The translations under genes were made by a program, and so were the position numbers. Of a stretch of 64,000 nucleotides of DNA, positions 8,171 to 18,380 are shown piece after piece. The DNA lies in assembly GCA_944341075.1 (NCBI GenBank), contig CALVLV010000009.1:1-64000 (forward strand), given 5' to 3'. Below the pieces are notes generated by a model. It saw only the letters and a program-made list of their open reading frames with translations. It was not told where the DNA came from and did no database searches. The stretch's first letter is position 1, and each line of letters begins with the position of its first letter. This DNA comes from an uncultured Clostridia bacterium (GTDB lineage Bacteria > Bacillota > Clostridia > Christensenellales > Borkfalkiaceae).

Positions 8171-8806
8171 ATGAAACTTAAAAAACTTGTTGTGGCTGCA
8201 GCTTGCACGGCGGCGGCCGTAATCGCAGCCGCAAGCCTTGCGGCATGTTCCGGCGGAAGCGCCACACTCACGGGCGAATACCTTTCAAACAATGAGTACT
8301 CATATACCAATATGCTTCCCACTTACGAGTATTATTTTGTAACGTTTTCAGGGCAGACCCTTGAAACTTACAGCGACGGCACCTATTGCCTTACCACGAA
8401 CGAGATAATGTTCTCCAACGTTAATTTCGGGCAGGGTGTTCCCACCGACCAGGCCACCGGAAACGACCGCGGGCAGAAAGTTACAAAATACTACGGTACC
8501 TTTACACAGGAATCTGACCCCGACGACGAAACTTTGTTGTTCGTAACCATAAACGTGCCTTCGCGCGTAGTGTTTGCTTCAAGCGGCTATCCCACCCTCG
8601 ATACGGCCAATTGGACGGAAGAGATGACGCAATCGGCGGTAGACCTTGCCGGGCAGAAGCAGGGCGGACTTGGCGTTGCCGTGAATGAAGAGGGCGTTAT
8701 CACGGCCGAAATGGTGCTTGAAGGCAAGACCAAAGGGTTTAAAGCCGAAGGCATTGAAATAATGGTTACGCTGAACGACGGCAAATTTACCCAGGTGAGC
8801 TGGTAA
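8171..8806 (+). CDS. Small lipoprotein of unknown function
   Basis: 211 residues from the ATG behind GAGGAGGA. The signal peptide ends in the lipobox LAAC. The mature part is about 185 residues, rich in Thr, Gly and acidic residues and probably all beta; I recognise no family. It contains T-G-E-Y near the start, a KYYGTFTQE strand and ends with EIMVTLNDGKFTQVSW. It is the first gene behind the second boxed promoter, 48 nt before a membrane GH3 gene, so it is probably made together with that enzyme as an outer-face accessory protein. Confidence 0.75.
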   Translation: MKLKKLVVAAACTAAAVIAAASLAACSGGSATLTGEYLSNNEYSYTNMLPTYEYYFVTFSGQTLETYSDGTYCLTTNEIMFSNVNFGQGVPTDQATGNDRGQKVTKYYGTFTQESDPDDETLLFVTINVPSRVVFASSGYPTLDTANWTEEMTQSAVDLAGQKQGGLGVAVNEEGVITAEMVLEGKTKGFKAEGIEIMVTLNDGKFTQVSW

Positions 8807-8854
8807 CGTAAACTATTGCGGAGTAAGTCCGCCTATAACTTATAAGGAGCGGAA

Positions 8855-11800
8855 ATGAACAAATTTGTTGAAAAAATCAAGGCGGTCACAGGCAAACTGA
8901 ACCTGTGGCGCGGCCTTGCTGCACTGTTCGGCCTTTTGCTGGCCATTTTCCTGGTGCTCACCAACCTCGGCTACAGGTACCAAGGTTTTGTAAACGACCG
9001 CCTTGGCGTAACGCCTCCGCAGGCAACGGGCGGCGAAATTGTGTATAAAAGCAAATACGGCGACCTGAACGCGGAAAACAATGCAAAACTTATTCAGGCC
9101 GAAAACGATTTTAATATCCGCGCCATGGAAGAGGGCGCCGTAATGCTTCGCAACGAAGAAAACGCCCTGCCGTTGAAGGCGGAAGAGCGCAGCATAACGC
9201 TCTTCGGTAATTCGGTAAAAGATCCCTTATATGCTACCAAAGGCGGCGGCTCGTCGTTCAAAGCGTCGCGCGGGGGCAGCCTTTTAGATGCCTTTACGTC
9301 GGCAGGCTTCGATGTGAACATGACTATGTATAACGCCTACGTGAACAGCGATGTAGACAGGAAATCTGTTTCTGCCGCCGGTCAGTCCGATATCGGCGAA
9401 GTGGGGCAGAATTTTTATACGGACGATCTTAAAAATTCATACGCAGATAAATATAACGATGCTGCCATAATACTGTTCACCCGTTTCGGCGGCGAGGGCG
9501 TAGACCTTGACGTGAAGGACGCGGACGGCGTTCCCATGCTTTCATTGCACAAAGAGGAGGCCGACCTTGTAAAAATGGTGAACGATTCGGGCAAGTTCGG
9601 CAAAATTATCGTGCTGGTAAACAGCCCTTTCCCCATGGATCTGCAGTGGATAGAAGACCCGCAGTACGGCGTTGACGCCTGCCTTACCTTTGGCGCCGCG
9701 GGCGATGTGGGCTTTATAGGCATAGCCAATATTTTAACGGGCAAGGCAGACCCTTCGGGCCACCTTGTAGATACATATGCCGCAAATTCCATGTCTGCGC
9801 CCGCAATGCGCAACTTCGGCGACTTTACGTTCAGCAACCACAATACCCAGTACGAAAACAAGTATGTGGTATATGCCGAAAATATCTATGTGGGATATAA
9901 ATATTACGAAACGCGCTATCACGACCAGGTTCTCGGCATAAACAATGCAACGGGCAGCGCGGGCGTGTTTGAAAGTGAGGGCAACAGCTGGAATTACGCC
10001 GACGAAATGGCTTACACCTTCGGCTACGGCCTGTCATATTCGCAGTTCACGCAGGAAGTGACCTCGATAGTATGGGACAGGGAAAATCACGAAGTGGTGG
10101 CCAAAGTTACGGTTACCAATAACGGCCCCGAAAGGGGTTCGGCATATTCAGGCCCTGCAAAAAGCGTAGTTCAGCTGTATGCAAGCCTGCCGTATAAACA
10201 AGGCCAGGCCCAGAAGTCGGCCATTCAGATGATAGGCTTTGCAAAGACGCCCGAACTTGAAGTGGGCAAGCCCTACGAAATAGAGGTAAGGGCAGACGAC
10301 TATCTGTTTGCCGCTTACGATGAAAACGCCGTCAACGGCGCCGATTCTTCAAAAAAGGGCTGCTATGTGTTTGACGAGGGCGACTACTACTTTGCCATAG
10401 GCGATAATGCCCACGATGCGCTCAACAATGTAATGGCGCTTGAATATGGCGAAAAGGTAGAAGGCAAACTTACCGACGAAATGGGCAACGTAGTCAGTGG
10501 CGACGCCTCTAAGGCAAGGGTTCAGAACCTTGACAAACTTGATAACACTACCTATGCAAAATCCGAGGCTACGGGCGAGGTGGTTGCAAATGTGTTCGAC
10601 GAGATAGACTATAACTACTTTGAAAAAGACGCCGTCACCTATCTTACGCGCAGCGACTGGAACACCTATCCCAAGGCCTATACCGGCCTTACCGCAAGCG
10701 ACCAACTTAAAACTCTGCTTGCGGGCAATACGTATACAAAACCTGCCGACGCCCCTGCAGTCAGCTCTATAACCGTAGCCAGGGACGCAGGCGTTGAGTT
10801 TGTTCAGATGAAGGACGTTGCATATGACGACGATGAGGCATGGACGGAATTCATCGACCAGCTTTCTGTATCGGAACTTGCCAACATCATGGGCGAGAGC
10901 ATGGGCAACGCTAAAATCAACTCTGTAAACAAACCTGCAAACGCAAACACCGATGGCCCCAAGGGACTCGGCTCTCGGTATTTCAACGGCAATGGCGAGG
11001 GTATAACCCTGTATGTCGACCAGGTGGTTATGGCAAGCACGTGGAATCTTGACCTGCTTGCAGAACGCGGCGAACTGTTTGCCGAAGACGCTTTGTATGC
11101 AGGCTATTCAATGGTATTCGGCCCCGGCGCCGACTGGCACCGCACCGCCTATTCGGGCAGAAATTCCGAATATTATTCAGAGGACGCAAATATGTCTTAC
11201 CTCTGCGGCGCCGCACAGGTAAAGACCATGCAGGAGGGCGGACTTCTTTCCGCAATAAAACATTTTGCGGGCAACGACCAGGAAACCAACCGCCACGGCG
11301 TTGCAACGTTTGCAGGCGAACAGGGCTTCCGCGAAGGTTCTTTAAGGTGCTTTGAAGGCGCCCTGCGCGACGACGTGGGCGGCGCTTTGGCCACCATGAC
11401 GTGCTTCAACCGCATAGGCGCCACGGCAGGCGCGGCAAGCGAGGCGGCGTTGGTAAAAGTATTGCGCAACGAATGGGGCTTTAAGGGCGTTAACCTTACC
11501 GACTCTTCAAAGGACGCGGCCGACTACGTACACACTGCCGAGTGCGTTGCTTTCGGTACCGATATGTTCAACAACGATACCGACAGAAGGCAGCAGCTTA
11601 TTCAGCTTGCAAGGCAGGATGGCTACATTCTTACCAAAATGAAGGAAGTAAACAGGCATTATTACTATGCATATTCCCGTTCCAACCTGGTAAACGGCAT
11701 ACAGGTGGGCGTTGAAGTGCCCGACTTTGTTCCCTGGTGGCAGACGGCCCTTACGGCAATAAATATTGTAACAGGCGTACTTGCGGGTATATCTGTTGCG

Positions 11801-11857
11801 GCATTTGTTACCGGGTATGTGTTTACCGCCATAAAAAAGAAGGGAGGTGAAGAATAA
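8855..11857 (+). CDS. Permuted GH3 glycosidase anchored at both ends
   Basis: 1000 residues; AAGGAGCGG lies before the ATG. An N-terminal helix (about 20-42) and a C-terminal helix (about 965-990, followed by KKKGGEE) bracket a large extracellular part. The GH3 domain order is swapped: the (alpha/beta)6 sandwich comes first (EGAVMLRNEENALPL near 93; TRFGGEG with a possible acid/base Glu), then the FnIII domain (FGYGLSYSQF near 389). The TIM barrel follows (KHFAGNDQETNR near 801; nucleophile Asp883 in VNLTDSS). This order is known in Ruminococcus and Butyrivibrio beta-glucosidases; the double membrane anchor is less usual. The stop codon overlaps the start of the small membrane protein by one base. 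Probable beta-glycosidase; sugar unknown. Confidence 0.9.
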   Translation: MNKFVEKIKAVTGKLNLWRGLAALFGLLLAIFLVLTNLGYRYQGFVNDRLGVTPPQATGGEIVYKSKYGDLNAENNAKLIQAENDFNIRAMEEGAVMLRNEENALPLKAEERSITLFGNSVKDPLYATKGGGSSFKASRGGSLLDAFTSAGFDVNMTMYNAYVNSDVDRKSVSAAGQSDIGEVGQNFYTDDLKNSYADKYNDAAIILFTRFGGEGVDLDVKDADGVPMLSLHKEEADLVKMVNDSGKFGKIIVLVNSPFPMDLQWIEDPQYGVDACLTFGAAGDVGFIGIANILTGKADPSGHLVDTYAANSMSAPAMRNFGDFTFSNHNTQYENKYVVYAENIYVGYKYYETRYHDQVLGINNATGSAGVFESEGNSWNYADEMAYTFGYGLSYSQFTQEVTSIVWDRENHEVVAKVTVTNNGPERGSAYSGPAKSVVQLYASLPYKQGQAQKSAIQMIGFAKTPELEVGKPYEIEVRADDYLFAAYDENAVNGADSSKKGCYVFDEGDYYFAIGDNAHDALNNVMALEYGEKVEGKLTDEMGNVVSGDASKARVQNLDKLDNTTYAKSEATGEVVANVFDEIDYNYFEKDAVTYLTRSDWNTYPKAYTGLTASDQLKTLLAGNTYTKPADAPAVSSITVARDAGVEFVQMKDVAYDDDEAWTEFIDQLSVSELANIMGESMGNAKINSVNKPANANTDGPKGLGSRYFNGNGEGITLYVDQVVMASTWNLDLLAERGELFAEDALYAGYSMVFGPGADWHRTAYSGRNSEYYSEDANMSYLCGAAQVKTMQEGGLLSAIKHFAGNDQETNRHGVATFAGEQGFREGSLRCFEGALRDDVGGALATMTCFNRIGATAGAASEAALVKVLRNEWGFKGVNLTDSSKDAADYVHTAECVAFGTDMFNNDTDRRQQLIQLARQDGYILTKMKEVNRHYYYAYSRSNLVNGIQVGVEVPDFVPWWQTALTAINIVTGVLAGISVAAFVTGYVFTAIKKKGGEE

Positions 11858-12309
11858 TGTTCTCTGTAAAAACTGCTTTTAAAAACAGGACGATAGGTTT
11901 TTACATAGGTCTTGCGGCGGCAGTCGTTGCCCTTGTCGGGGCGGTGCTGTATATTGCCACAGACGCATCCGACAGAACTTTTTCCGCCGCGGCGTTTGCG
12001 CTTATGCTTGTAGGCGCGGCTGCAGAGGTATTGGTCATTTTATCAAACCTCAGGTTTGCCCCCTTGGTATGCGCCATTTTTTACATCGTCGGCTTTGCGC
12101 TTACGGTAAACGCCGCCCTTCCCTCTATATCCGATGTGTGGAACGGCGTACACTTTATCGGCGGCAATGCAACGCTGGGCATAGTGTTTTCTGTTACCTT
12201 CTTTATAAGCGCGGTTGCCGGCATAGTCGCCTGCTTTATGCCTGAAAGGGGCAGGGCAAATACCAAAGTTCCTGCCGAAGAGGCTGACGGCCCCGCCAAT
12301 GCCGACTGA
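11857..12309 (+). CDS. Small four-helix membrane protein paired with GH3
   Basis: 150 residues with about four hydrophobic helices and a charged, acidic tail. Its ATG shares one base with the GH3 stop (TAATG), so translation is coupled. The start FKNRTIGFYIGL resembles FKTRRIGFYFTM of the protein at 34495-34974, and a similar IGTW...IIYGAA segment starts the protein at 46744-47265. All three adjoin a permuted GH3 gene. I recognise no named family. Coupling and co-occurrence suggest a partner that helps insert, stabilise or couple the enzyme, or moves its product; this is inference. Confidence 0.75.
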   Translation: MFSVKTAFKNRTIGFYIGLAAAVVALVGAVLYIATDASDRTFSAAAFALMLVGAAAEVLVILSNLRFAPLVCAIFYIVGFALTVNAALPSISDVWNGVHFIGGNATLGIVFSVTFFISAVAGIVACFMPERGRANTKVPAEEADGPANAD

Positions 12310-12388
12310 GGTAAAGTTGAACAAACGGCGCAGACAGCGCCTGTTATAAAATTTTGCGGCGGCCTTTCCGCCGCGCGGAGGAATATAT

Positions 12389-13534
12389 ATGAAATTAAAA
12401 AAATTGCTTCTCGGCTTTGTTGTTGCCATTCTGTCTGTTGTATCAATAGCATTTGCAGCATGCAGCAACAACAATAATGACAAAGATGACGAAAAACCCG
12501 GGCCTGTGACCATATCGTACCAGCTCGGCGGCGTGATGGACGGCGAAGATCTTGACTCGTTCAGTTTTGCCAAGGGCGCTTTCTGGCTCAAGCTTATGTC
12601 AGATGGCTCTGTTGTAATGGATCGCTATAGCTTCGGCAATTACAATAAGGCGCCCGCAGCCGAAAATAAAGATTACGTTCAAAATTACATGCAGGGCGAA
12701 TGGGAAGAGACCACGCGCGACGGCGTGAAAGCACTGTCTATAGAAATATACATGCTCAACGATGCCGGCATCAAAACGCAGACCTCAAGCGGAACCGCCT
12801 ATGAGAGGAACGGAACATATACCTGCTCGCTCAGGCTTGAAGTCGTTACCGGCGCGGGTTTCTACAGGAGTGTAGAGTTTTCGGGCGGAACCACCCTGTA
12901 TGCCGATGCGGATGATTTCATTCAAAAGAACGCAAAAGAATTTGTTGCACCCGAATCTGTGGCAACCTTTACCGATGAGGAGCTCGGCGGCACCGTATAT
13001 CTCCAAAAAGACGGCAAGGCGCTTATTTACAACGGATATTCGCTTGCGGCATCGGGAACATGGGCAAACGACGGCGAAGGGAACATGACGCTCGATATCG
13101 GCGATGATAAGATTGAAGTGACTGTAGATAAGCAGGCCGATACCGCAAAATTCAGCTATAAATATTCCCTTTATGGCAGCTATAGTATAGACTTTACATT
13201 CACGGCCAAGTATTCTGATATACCCGTGCAAAAGGCTGCCGAAGTTGCCGATAACGTGTACAAGGGTACCTATGACGGCGGCCAGATGGCTATGTCGTTA
13301 ACGCTGACCATTACAGATAAAACCAATGCTACCCTTGTGGTAACTATTATGGCAAACTATGCCCCTTCGTTCAATTGCACCTATGTGCTTGAAGACGGCG
13401 TTATCACCCTCACCTGCGATAGCGCAGACGGAAATGCCAAAATGGTATGGGACGGTCTTCCCCACACATGGCGGCTGAACGATGCAGACCATTCTATGAC
13501 GGCCGTAGTTTCCGATAGCGGTGAACAGGCGTAA
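12389..13534 (+). CDS. Lipoprotein, paralogue of the one at 4332-5531
   Basis: 381 residues; GGAGGA precedes the ATG. The signal peptide ends in FAAC. Residues about 45-185 match the first domain of the 4332-5531 protein (LKLMSDGSV, MQGEWEETTRDG, the D-D-F-I-Q end). Beta-rich segments follow with GTVYLQKDGKALIY and DDKIEVTVDKQADTAKF-like turns, and then a further segment from about 285 (YKGTYDGGQMAM). No catalytic motif is visible. It is the last gene of the 8171-13534 unit and is followed by a hairpin terminator before the next GH3 gene. Binding of a glycan or of the partner enzyme is a guess from position only. Confidence 0.78.
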   Translation: MKLKKLLLGFVVAILSVVSIAFAACSNNNNDKDDEKPGPVTISYQLGGVMDGEDLDSFSFAKGAFWLKLMSDGSVVMDRYSFGNYNKAPAAENKDYVQNYMQGEWEETTRDGVKALSIEIYMLNDAGIKTQTSSGTAYERNGTYTCSLRLEVVTGAGFYRSVEFSGGTTLYADADDFIQKNAKEFVAPESVATFTDEELGGTVYLQKDGKALIYNGYSLAASGTWANDGEGNMTLDIGDDKIEVTVDKQADTAKFSYKYSLYGSYSIDFTFTAKYSDIPVQKAAEVADNVYKGTYDGGQMAMSLTLTITDKTNATLVVTIMANYAPSFNCTYVLEDGVITLTCDSADGNAKMVWDGLPHTWRLNDADHSMTAVVSDSGEQA

Positions 13535-13554
13535 ACATCAACCGATTTTATATT

Positions 13555-13597
13555 AAAAGTATAGTTGCGGCGGCGCTAATGTCGCCGCCGCACTTTT
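13555..13597 (+). terminator. Intrinsic terminator between lipoprotein and GH3 genes
   Basis: AAAAGT...TGCGGCGGCG (13566-13575) pairs with CGCCGCCGCA...ACTTTT (13583-13597). The T-tract is short, so read-through into the following GH3 gene is possible; no separate promoter was seen between them. Confidence 0.65.
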
Positions 13598-13614
13598 GAT
13601 TTTCAGGAGCCGAT

Positions 13615-16600
13615 ATGAAGAAGTTATTTTCTAAAAAGCTATGGATAGCCCTAACGGCGGTATTCGCCTTTTTAATGGCGGTGCTTATAGCCGCGTATTG
13701 CGTTACGGGGTTCTTCAGGGTAGCTATAAACGCTGCGTTGCAGACCACCGACTATAAAATAGTTCCCGACCCCGACGCAAAAATAATCTACGAACCGCTC
13801 GCTTACAGCGACGACGCCCTTGCAGAGTACGAGCGTCAGCTGTGCGAAGACCTTGAAGGCGAGGGCGCCGCCCTGTTATTCAATAAAAACAATACGCTGC
13901 CGCTTGCCAAAAACAGCAAATTTTCGTGCTTTTCGCAGTCTTCGGTAAACCTGCTTTACGGCGGAACAGGCTCCGGCAGCATGGACGCCGCCGATGCGGT
14001 TACGCTGCATTCGGCACTCACCTCGGTGTTCGGCGAAGGCTGTATAAACCAGGATCTGTGGACGTTTTATGTAACTTCGGGCCATAAGCGCGAGAATGCC
14101 GCCACCACGGGCGGGCATCAGGGGCAGTACCGCATAAACGAAGTTCCCTGGAGCGAATATGAAAAGGCGGGCGTAACCGATTCGTTTGCCTCTTACGGCG
14201 ACGTAGCGCTTGTAGTGCTTGCCCGTTCGGGCGGCGAGGGCGCCGATCTGCCCGACGATCCTTCATGCTTCACCAAAAACGGGGTGAACACATACGACAG
14301 CACAGACGGCGATTACCTTCGCCTTTCTGCCGAAGAAAAAGATATGCTCGACCATATCCTGCAGTATAAGAAAAACGGCACGTTCAAAAAAGTTGTGCTT
14401 CTTCTCAATTCGGCAAACTCCCTGCAGCTGGATTTCCTTGACGACTATGACATAGACGCCGCAATGTGGATAGGCGACGTGGGCATGACGGGTATAAACG
14501 CCGTTGCGGAACTGCTCGGCGGCGAAAGGATACCTTCGGGCAGGATCGTAGATACGTTCCTTAAAGACAATCATTCGGCTCCCGCCATGGTCAATTTCGG
14601 TGCGTTTGAATATACCAATGCAGACGAACTTAAGCTTGAAACCGCACAGAACAACACCGACCCCGGCGCCAAAAAGGGCAACAGGCACTATGTAATATAC
14701 CAGGAAGGCATATATATAGGTTACCGCTATTACGAAACGAGGTATGAAGACTACGTGTTCGGAAACGGCAACGCCGGTGATTTCAGCTATGAGGACGATG
14801 TGGCTTTCCCCTTCGGCTATGGCCTTTCGTATTCCGATTTTACTTACGGCAATTTCAACGTGGAGCCTGCAAAGGACGGGCTTTCGTTCAACGTCAGCGT
14901 AGATGTAACCAACAACGGCAATTCTGCCGCCAAGCACACGGTGCAGATATACTTCAGTTCGCCGTATACGCAATATGATATAGATAACGGTGTAGAAAAA
15001 GCTTCGGTAGAGCTTTGCGGGTTTGATAAAAAGGAAATTCCTGCCGGCGAAACGGTGACGTATACCATAAAGGTAAATACGGAAGACCTTACGTCTTACG
15101 ATGCAAACGGAGCAAAGACTTACATACTTGATGCCGGCGACTATTGGTTTACTGCCGGCAAGAATGCCCACGACGCAGTCAACAATATAATCCGCGCAAA
15201 GGCGCAGGACGGCAATATCACCATAGATGAAAGCAAAATGTATGGCGTAGGCTCTGACGGCACGGGCAATGCCTCGCTGTGCGCCAAGTGGACTAACGGC
15301 AAGTTCGATGCCGAAACATTTGCCGTTTCTACGGCCTCAGGCAAAGAAGTAGCCATAACAAACAGGTTTGACAACGCCGACCTTAATAAGTATAAAGGCA
15401 CGGCAGACCAAAAAATAACCTACCTGAGCCGCAACAACTGGACGGGAACCTTCCCCAAGGAAGTAAAGGCCCTTAAGGTGACCGATGAAATGTGGGCTGA
15501 CGGCCTTACCCATGACGAGGGCGGCGACAACGGCAGGGCTGCGCTTGTAGACCGCTATAAAAAGGAATATTGGTCGGAATATACCAATCTCCCTGCCCAG
15601 GGCGTATCGGGTGAACTCAACGCCATAGACATGCGCGAAGAGGAGTATGATTCCGAAGTATGGGAACAGCTTTTAAGCCAGATTACGTATGAAGAGATGA
15701 CCGCGCTTATAGGCGATGGCTTCCATCTCACCCAGCCCGTCAAGAGCATAAACCTTCCCGGAACTCTCGATGAAAACGGCCCCCAGGGCCTTACGGCAAG
15801 CCTTGTCGGCGGCGAAAGCGCCATGGCATATACCTCGGAAGACGTAATGGCGGCAACTTTCAACCGCGAGCTTGTGGCCGAAATGGGCAAATGCATAGGC
15901 GAAGACTTCCAGCGCGCCCAGACCAACAGCGACAGCGTTTACGCAGGCATATACGGCCCCGGCGCAAATATACACCGCACGCCTTATTCGGGGCGCAACT
16001 TTGAATATTATTCCGAAGACGGCTGGCTCTCCGGCGAAATGTGCGCGGTAGAGGTATCTGCCATTCAGGAGCGCGGCGTATATGTGTTCACCAAACACTT
16101 TGCTTTAAACGACCAGGAAGAGGGCCGCTACGGCATTAGCACATGGTCTAACGAACAAGCCATTCGTGAAATTTATCTTGAAGGGTTTGAAGGCTCTGTT
16201 GTAAAGGGCGGCGGCCTGGGCGTAATGTCCTCGTTCAACCGCCTGGGCGTAGTGTGGTCGGGTGCCCACAGGGGACTTATGACGGGTATACTGCGCGAAG
16301 AGTGGGGCATGAAGGGCGCCGCCATAACCGACTGCTCTGTTATGGCCAGCTATATGGACTACCGCCTGGGCGTGCTTGCCGGCCAGGATCTGTGGGACGG
16401 CTACCGTTCCGGCATGGATACCCTTGCGGGCCTTGATAAAGACCCTGCTATAGTTTCGGCATGCAGGTTGGCCGCAAAGCACATAATTTACAGCGTAATC
16501 AACAGCCATGCAATGAATATCGGCTCTGCGCAGATACTTCCCGCAATGCCTTGGTGGCAGGCGGCAATACTTTCTGCAATGATAGTATTCATTGTCCTTA

Positions 16601-16662
16601 CCGCGGGCAGCGCAGCCATGCTTACCGTTTCTGTAATAAAATCAAAGAAAAAGAACAATTAA
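13615..16662 (+). CDS. Permuted GH3 glycosidase anchored at both ends
   Basis: 1015 residues; AGGAG precedes the ATG. N-terminal helix about 8-30, C-terminal helix about 985-1008 with a KSKKKNN tail. Domain order is sandwich first (EGAALLFNKNNTLPL near 83, ARSGGEGADL near 203), FnIII next (FGYGLSYSDF near 402), TIM barrel last (NGPQGLTASL, GPGANIHRTPYSGRNFEYY, KHFALNDQEEGR, nucleophile Asp906 in AAITDCS). No small membrane protein adjoins it; the closest is at 11857-12309 in the preceding unit. The terminator upstream may make its expression partly independent. Likely exo-acting beta-glycosidase on the cell surface; substrate unknown. Confidence 0.9.
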   Translation: MKKLFSKKLWIALTAVFAFLMAVLIAAYCVTGFFRVAINAALQTTDYKIVPDPDAKIIYEPLAYSDDALAEYERQLCEDLEGEGAALLFNKNNTLPLAKNSKFSCFSQSSVNLLYGGTGSGSMDAADAVTLHSALTSVFGEGCINQDLWTFYVTSGHKRENAATTGGHQGQYRINEVPWSEYEKAGVTDSFASYGDVALVVLARSGGEGADLPDDPSCFTKNGVNTYDSTDGDYLRLSAEEKDMLDHILQYKKNGTFKKVVLLLNSANSLQLDFLDDYDIDAAMWIGDVGMTGINAVAELLGGERIPSGRIVDTFLKDNHSAPAMVNFGAFEYTNADELKLETAQNNTDPGAKKGNRHYVIYQEGIYIGYRYYETRYEDYVFGNGNAGDFSYEDDVAFPFGYGLSYSDFTYGNFNVEPAKDGLSFNVSVDVTNNGNSAAKHTVQIYFSSPYTQYDIDNGVEKASVELCGFDKKEIPAGETVTYTIKVNTEDLTSYDANGAKTYILDAGDYWFTAGKNAHDAVNNIIRAKAQDGNITIDESKMYGVGSDGTGNASLCAKWTNGKFDAETFAVSTASGKEVAITNRFDNADLNKYKGTADQKITYLSRNNWTGTFPKEVKALKVTDEMWADGLTHDEGGDNGRAALVDRYKKEYWSEYTNLPAQGVSGELNAIDMREEEYDSEVWEQLLSQITYEEMTALIGDGFHLTQPVKSINLPGTLDENGPQGLTASLVGGESAMAYTSEDVMAATFNRELVAEMGKCIGEDFQRAQTNSDSVYAGIYGPGANIHRTPYSGRNFEYYSEDGWLSGEMCAVEVSAIQERGVYVFTKHFALNDQEEGRYGISTWSNEQAIREIYLEGFEGSVVKGGGLGVMSSFNRLGVVWSGAHRGLMTGILREEWGMKGAAITDCSVMASYMDYRLGVLAGQDLWDGYRSGMDTLAGLDKDPAIVSACRLAAKHIIYSVINSHAMNIGSAQILPAMPWWQAAILSAMIVFIVLTAGSAAMLTVSVIKSKKKNN

Positions 16663-16704
16663 ATTTTAACAGAATACTCGTGGTGTTTCATCCTTCTCTG
16701 TCAA

Positions 16705-16737
16705 GGGCGTGCATGCTGAAAGCATGCACGCCCCTAT
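16705..16737 (+). terminator. Perfect 13-bp hairpin, probable terminator
   Basis: GGGCGTGCATGCT (16705-16717) pairs perfectly with AGCATGCACGCCC (16721-16733), loop GAA. The downstream tract CTATTTG is poor in T, so it may be a weak terminator or transcript-end stabiliser. Confidence 0.6.
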
Positions 16738-16795
16738 TTGAAGTTGCTGCACCGATGCAATAAAGCGGTCGATGCGTCTGCAATTTTTGCCGCCA

Positions 16796-16825
16796 TTGAC
16801 AATAACGGCGTTGCGGTGATATAAT
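16796..16825 (+). promoter_or_regulatory. Sigma-A promoter of the pentose operon
   Basis: -35 TTGACA (16796-16801), 18-bp spacer, -10 TATAAT (16820-16825), 61 bp before the isomerase start. Confidence 0.8.
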
Positions 16826-16886
16826 TGTAGCGCAGCAATATGCTGGCTGCAACGCGTATATTTCACAATATATAAGGAGTTGTAAA

Positions 16887-18380
16887 ATGATCAACATTCC
16901 AAAAATAAAGGCGGGCATAGTCGCCGTCTCGCGCGACTGCTTTCCGGAAAGTTTATCTGTAAACAGAAGGGCTGCGCTCGTCGCCGCATACGAAAAGAAG
17001 TATGGCAAGGGCGCTGTGTACGAGTGCCCCGTTTGCATAGTCGAAAGCGAAGTTCAGGCCATGCAGGCGCTTGAAGACGTAAAAAATGCGGGCTGCAACG
17101 CGCTTGTGGTATATCTGGGTAACTTCGGCCCCGAAATTTCAGAAACGCTGCTCGCACAGAAGTGGGCTGAGCAGACGGGCAACCCCGTAATGTTCATCGC
17201 CGCCGCCGAGGAGAACACCGCCGTGCTCGCAAACGACAGGGGCGACGCATACTGCGGCATGCTCAATGCCAGCTACAACTTAAAGCTCCGCGGCGTCAAG
17301 GCATACATACCCGAATATCCCGTAGGCAATGCGGAGGAGTGCGCCGATATGGTGCACGAATTTATTCCCGTTGCCCGCGCGCTGGTGGGGCTTAAGCATT
17401 TAAAGGTAATCTCCTTCGGCCCCCGCCCGCAGAACTTCCTCGCCTGCAACGCGCCCATAAAACAGCTGTATAATATCGGCGTGGAGATAGAGGAGAACTC
17501 CGAGCTCGATTTGTACGAAAGCTATTTAAAGCATAACGGCGACAAACGCATACCCGAAGTTGTGGCAGATATGCAGAAGGAACTTGGCGCAGGCAACAAA
17601 AAGCCGGAAATTCTGGGTAAACTCGCGCAGTACGAACTTACTTTGCTCGACTGGGTAGAAGCCCACAAGGGCAGTAAAAAGTACGTTGCAATCGCGGGCA
17701 AGTGCTGGCCCGCCTTCCAGACGATGTTCGGCTTTGTGCCCTGCTATGTTAACAGCAGGCTGACAGGCCGCGGCATACCCGTAAGCTGCGAAGTGGACAT
17801 CTACGGCGCCCTGTCCGAATATATCGGCGCGTGCGTATCAGACGATGCTGTGACCCTTCTGGACATAAACAACACCGTACCCAAGGACATATTTGATGCC
17901 GACATATGCGGCAAATACCCGTATAAACCCACGGACGTGTTCATGGGTTTCCATTGCGGAAATACCTGCTCGCAAAAGCTGTATCACCCTCAAATGCGCA
18001 ACCAGAAGATAATGGCGCGCTCTCTGCCCGAAGAGGTGACAAACGGCACTCTGGAGGGCGATATTAAACCGGGCGAAATAACATTCTACCGTCTGCAGTC
18101 CACGGCGGACAACCACCTGTACGCCTACGTTGCGCAGGGTGAAGTTCTTCCCGTGGCAACGCACAGTTTCGGCTCGATAGGCATATTTGCCATAAATGAG
18201 ATGGGCAGGTTCTACCGCCATGTTTTAATTGAAAACGGTTTCCCCCATCACGGCGCGGTGGCGTTCGGCCACTTCGGCAAGGCGCTGTTCGATGTATTCA
18301 GGTATATCGGCGCCGAAAAGATAGGTTACAATAAACCAGCAAATGACAAATATCCCACGGAGAATCCATTTGAGCTATGA
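16887..18380 (+). CDS. L-arabinose/L-fucose isomerase family protein
   Basis: 497 residues; ATAAGGAG precedes the ATG. The sequence has the fold and length of the metal-dependent aldose-ketose isomerases of the FucI/AraA superfamily. Visible segments include VVYLGNFGPE, ISFGPRPQNFLACN, CEVDIYGAL with a likely metal-binding Glu, LLDINN, MGFHCGNT, and THSFGSIGIF with a conserved His. The following genes encode an FGGY kinase and an AraD-type epimerase, so the most likely reaction is L-arabinose to L-ribulose or that of a similar aldose; L-fucose is less likely because the aldolase is of the epimerase type. It overlaps the kinase gene by 4 bases (ATGA). Cytoplasmic. Confidence 0.8.
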   Translation: MINIPKIKAGIVAVSRDCFPESLSVNRRAALVAAYEKKYGKGAVYECPVCIVESEVQAMQALEDVKNAGCNALVVYLGNFGPEISETLLAQKWAEQTGNPVMFIAAAEENTAVLANDRGDAYCGMLNASYNLKLRGVKAYIPEYPVGNAEECADMVHEFIPVARALVGLKHLKVISFGPRPQNFLACNAPIKQLYNIGVEIEENSELDLYESYLKHNGDKRIPEVVADMQKELGAGNKKPEILGKLAQYELTLLDWVEAHKGSKKYVAIAGKCWPAFQTMFGFVPCYVNSRLTGRGIPVSCEVDIYGALSEYIGACVSDDAVTLLDINNTVPKDIFDADICGKYPYKPTDVFMGFHCGNTCSQKLYHPQMRNQKIMARSLPEEVTNGTLEGDIKPGEITFYRLQSTADNHLYAYVAQGEVLPVATHSFGSIGIFAINEMGRFYRHVLIENGFPHHGAVAFGHFGKALFDVFRYIGAEKIGYNKPANDKYPTENPFEL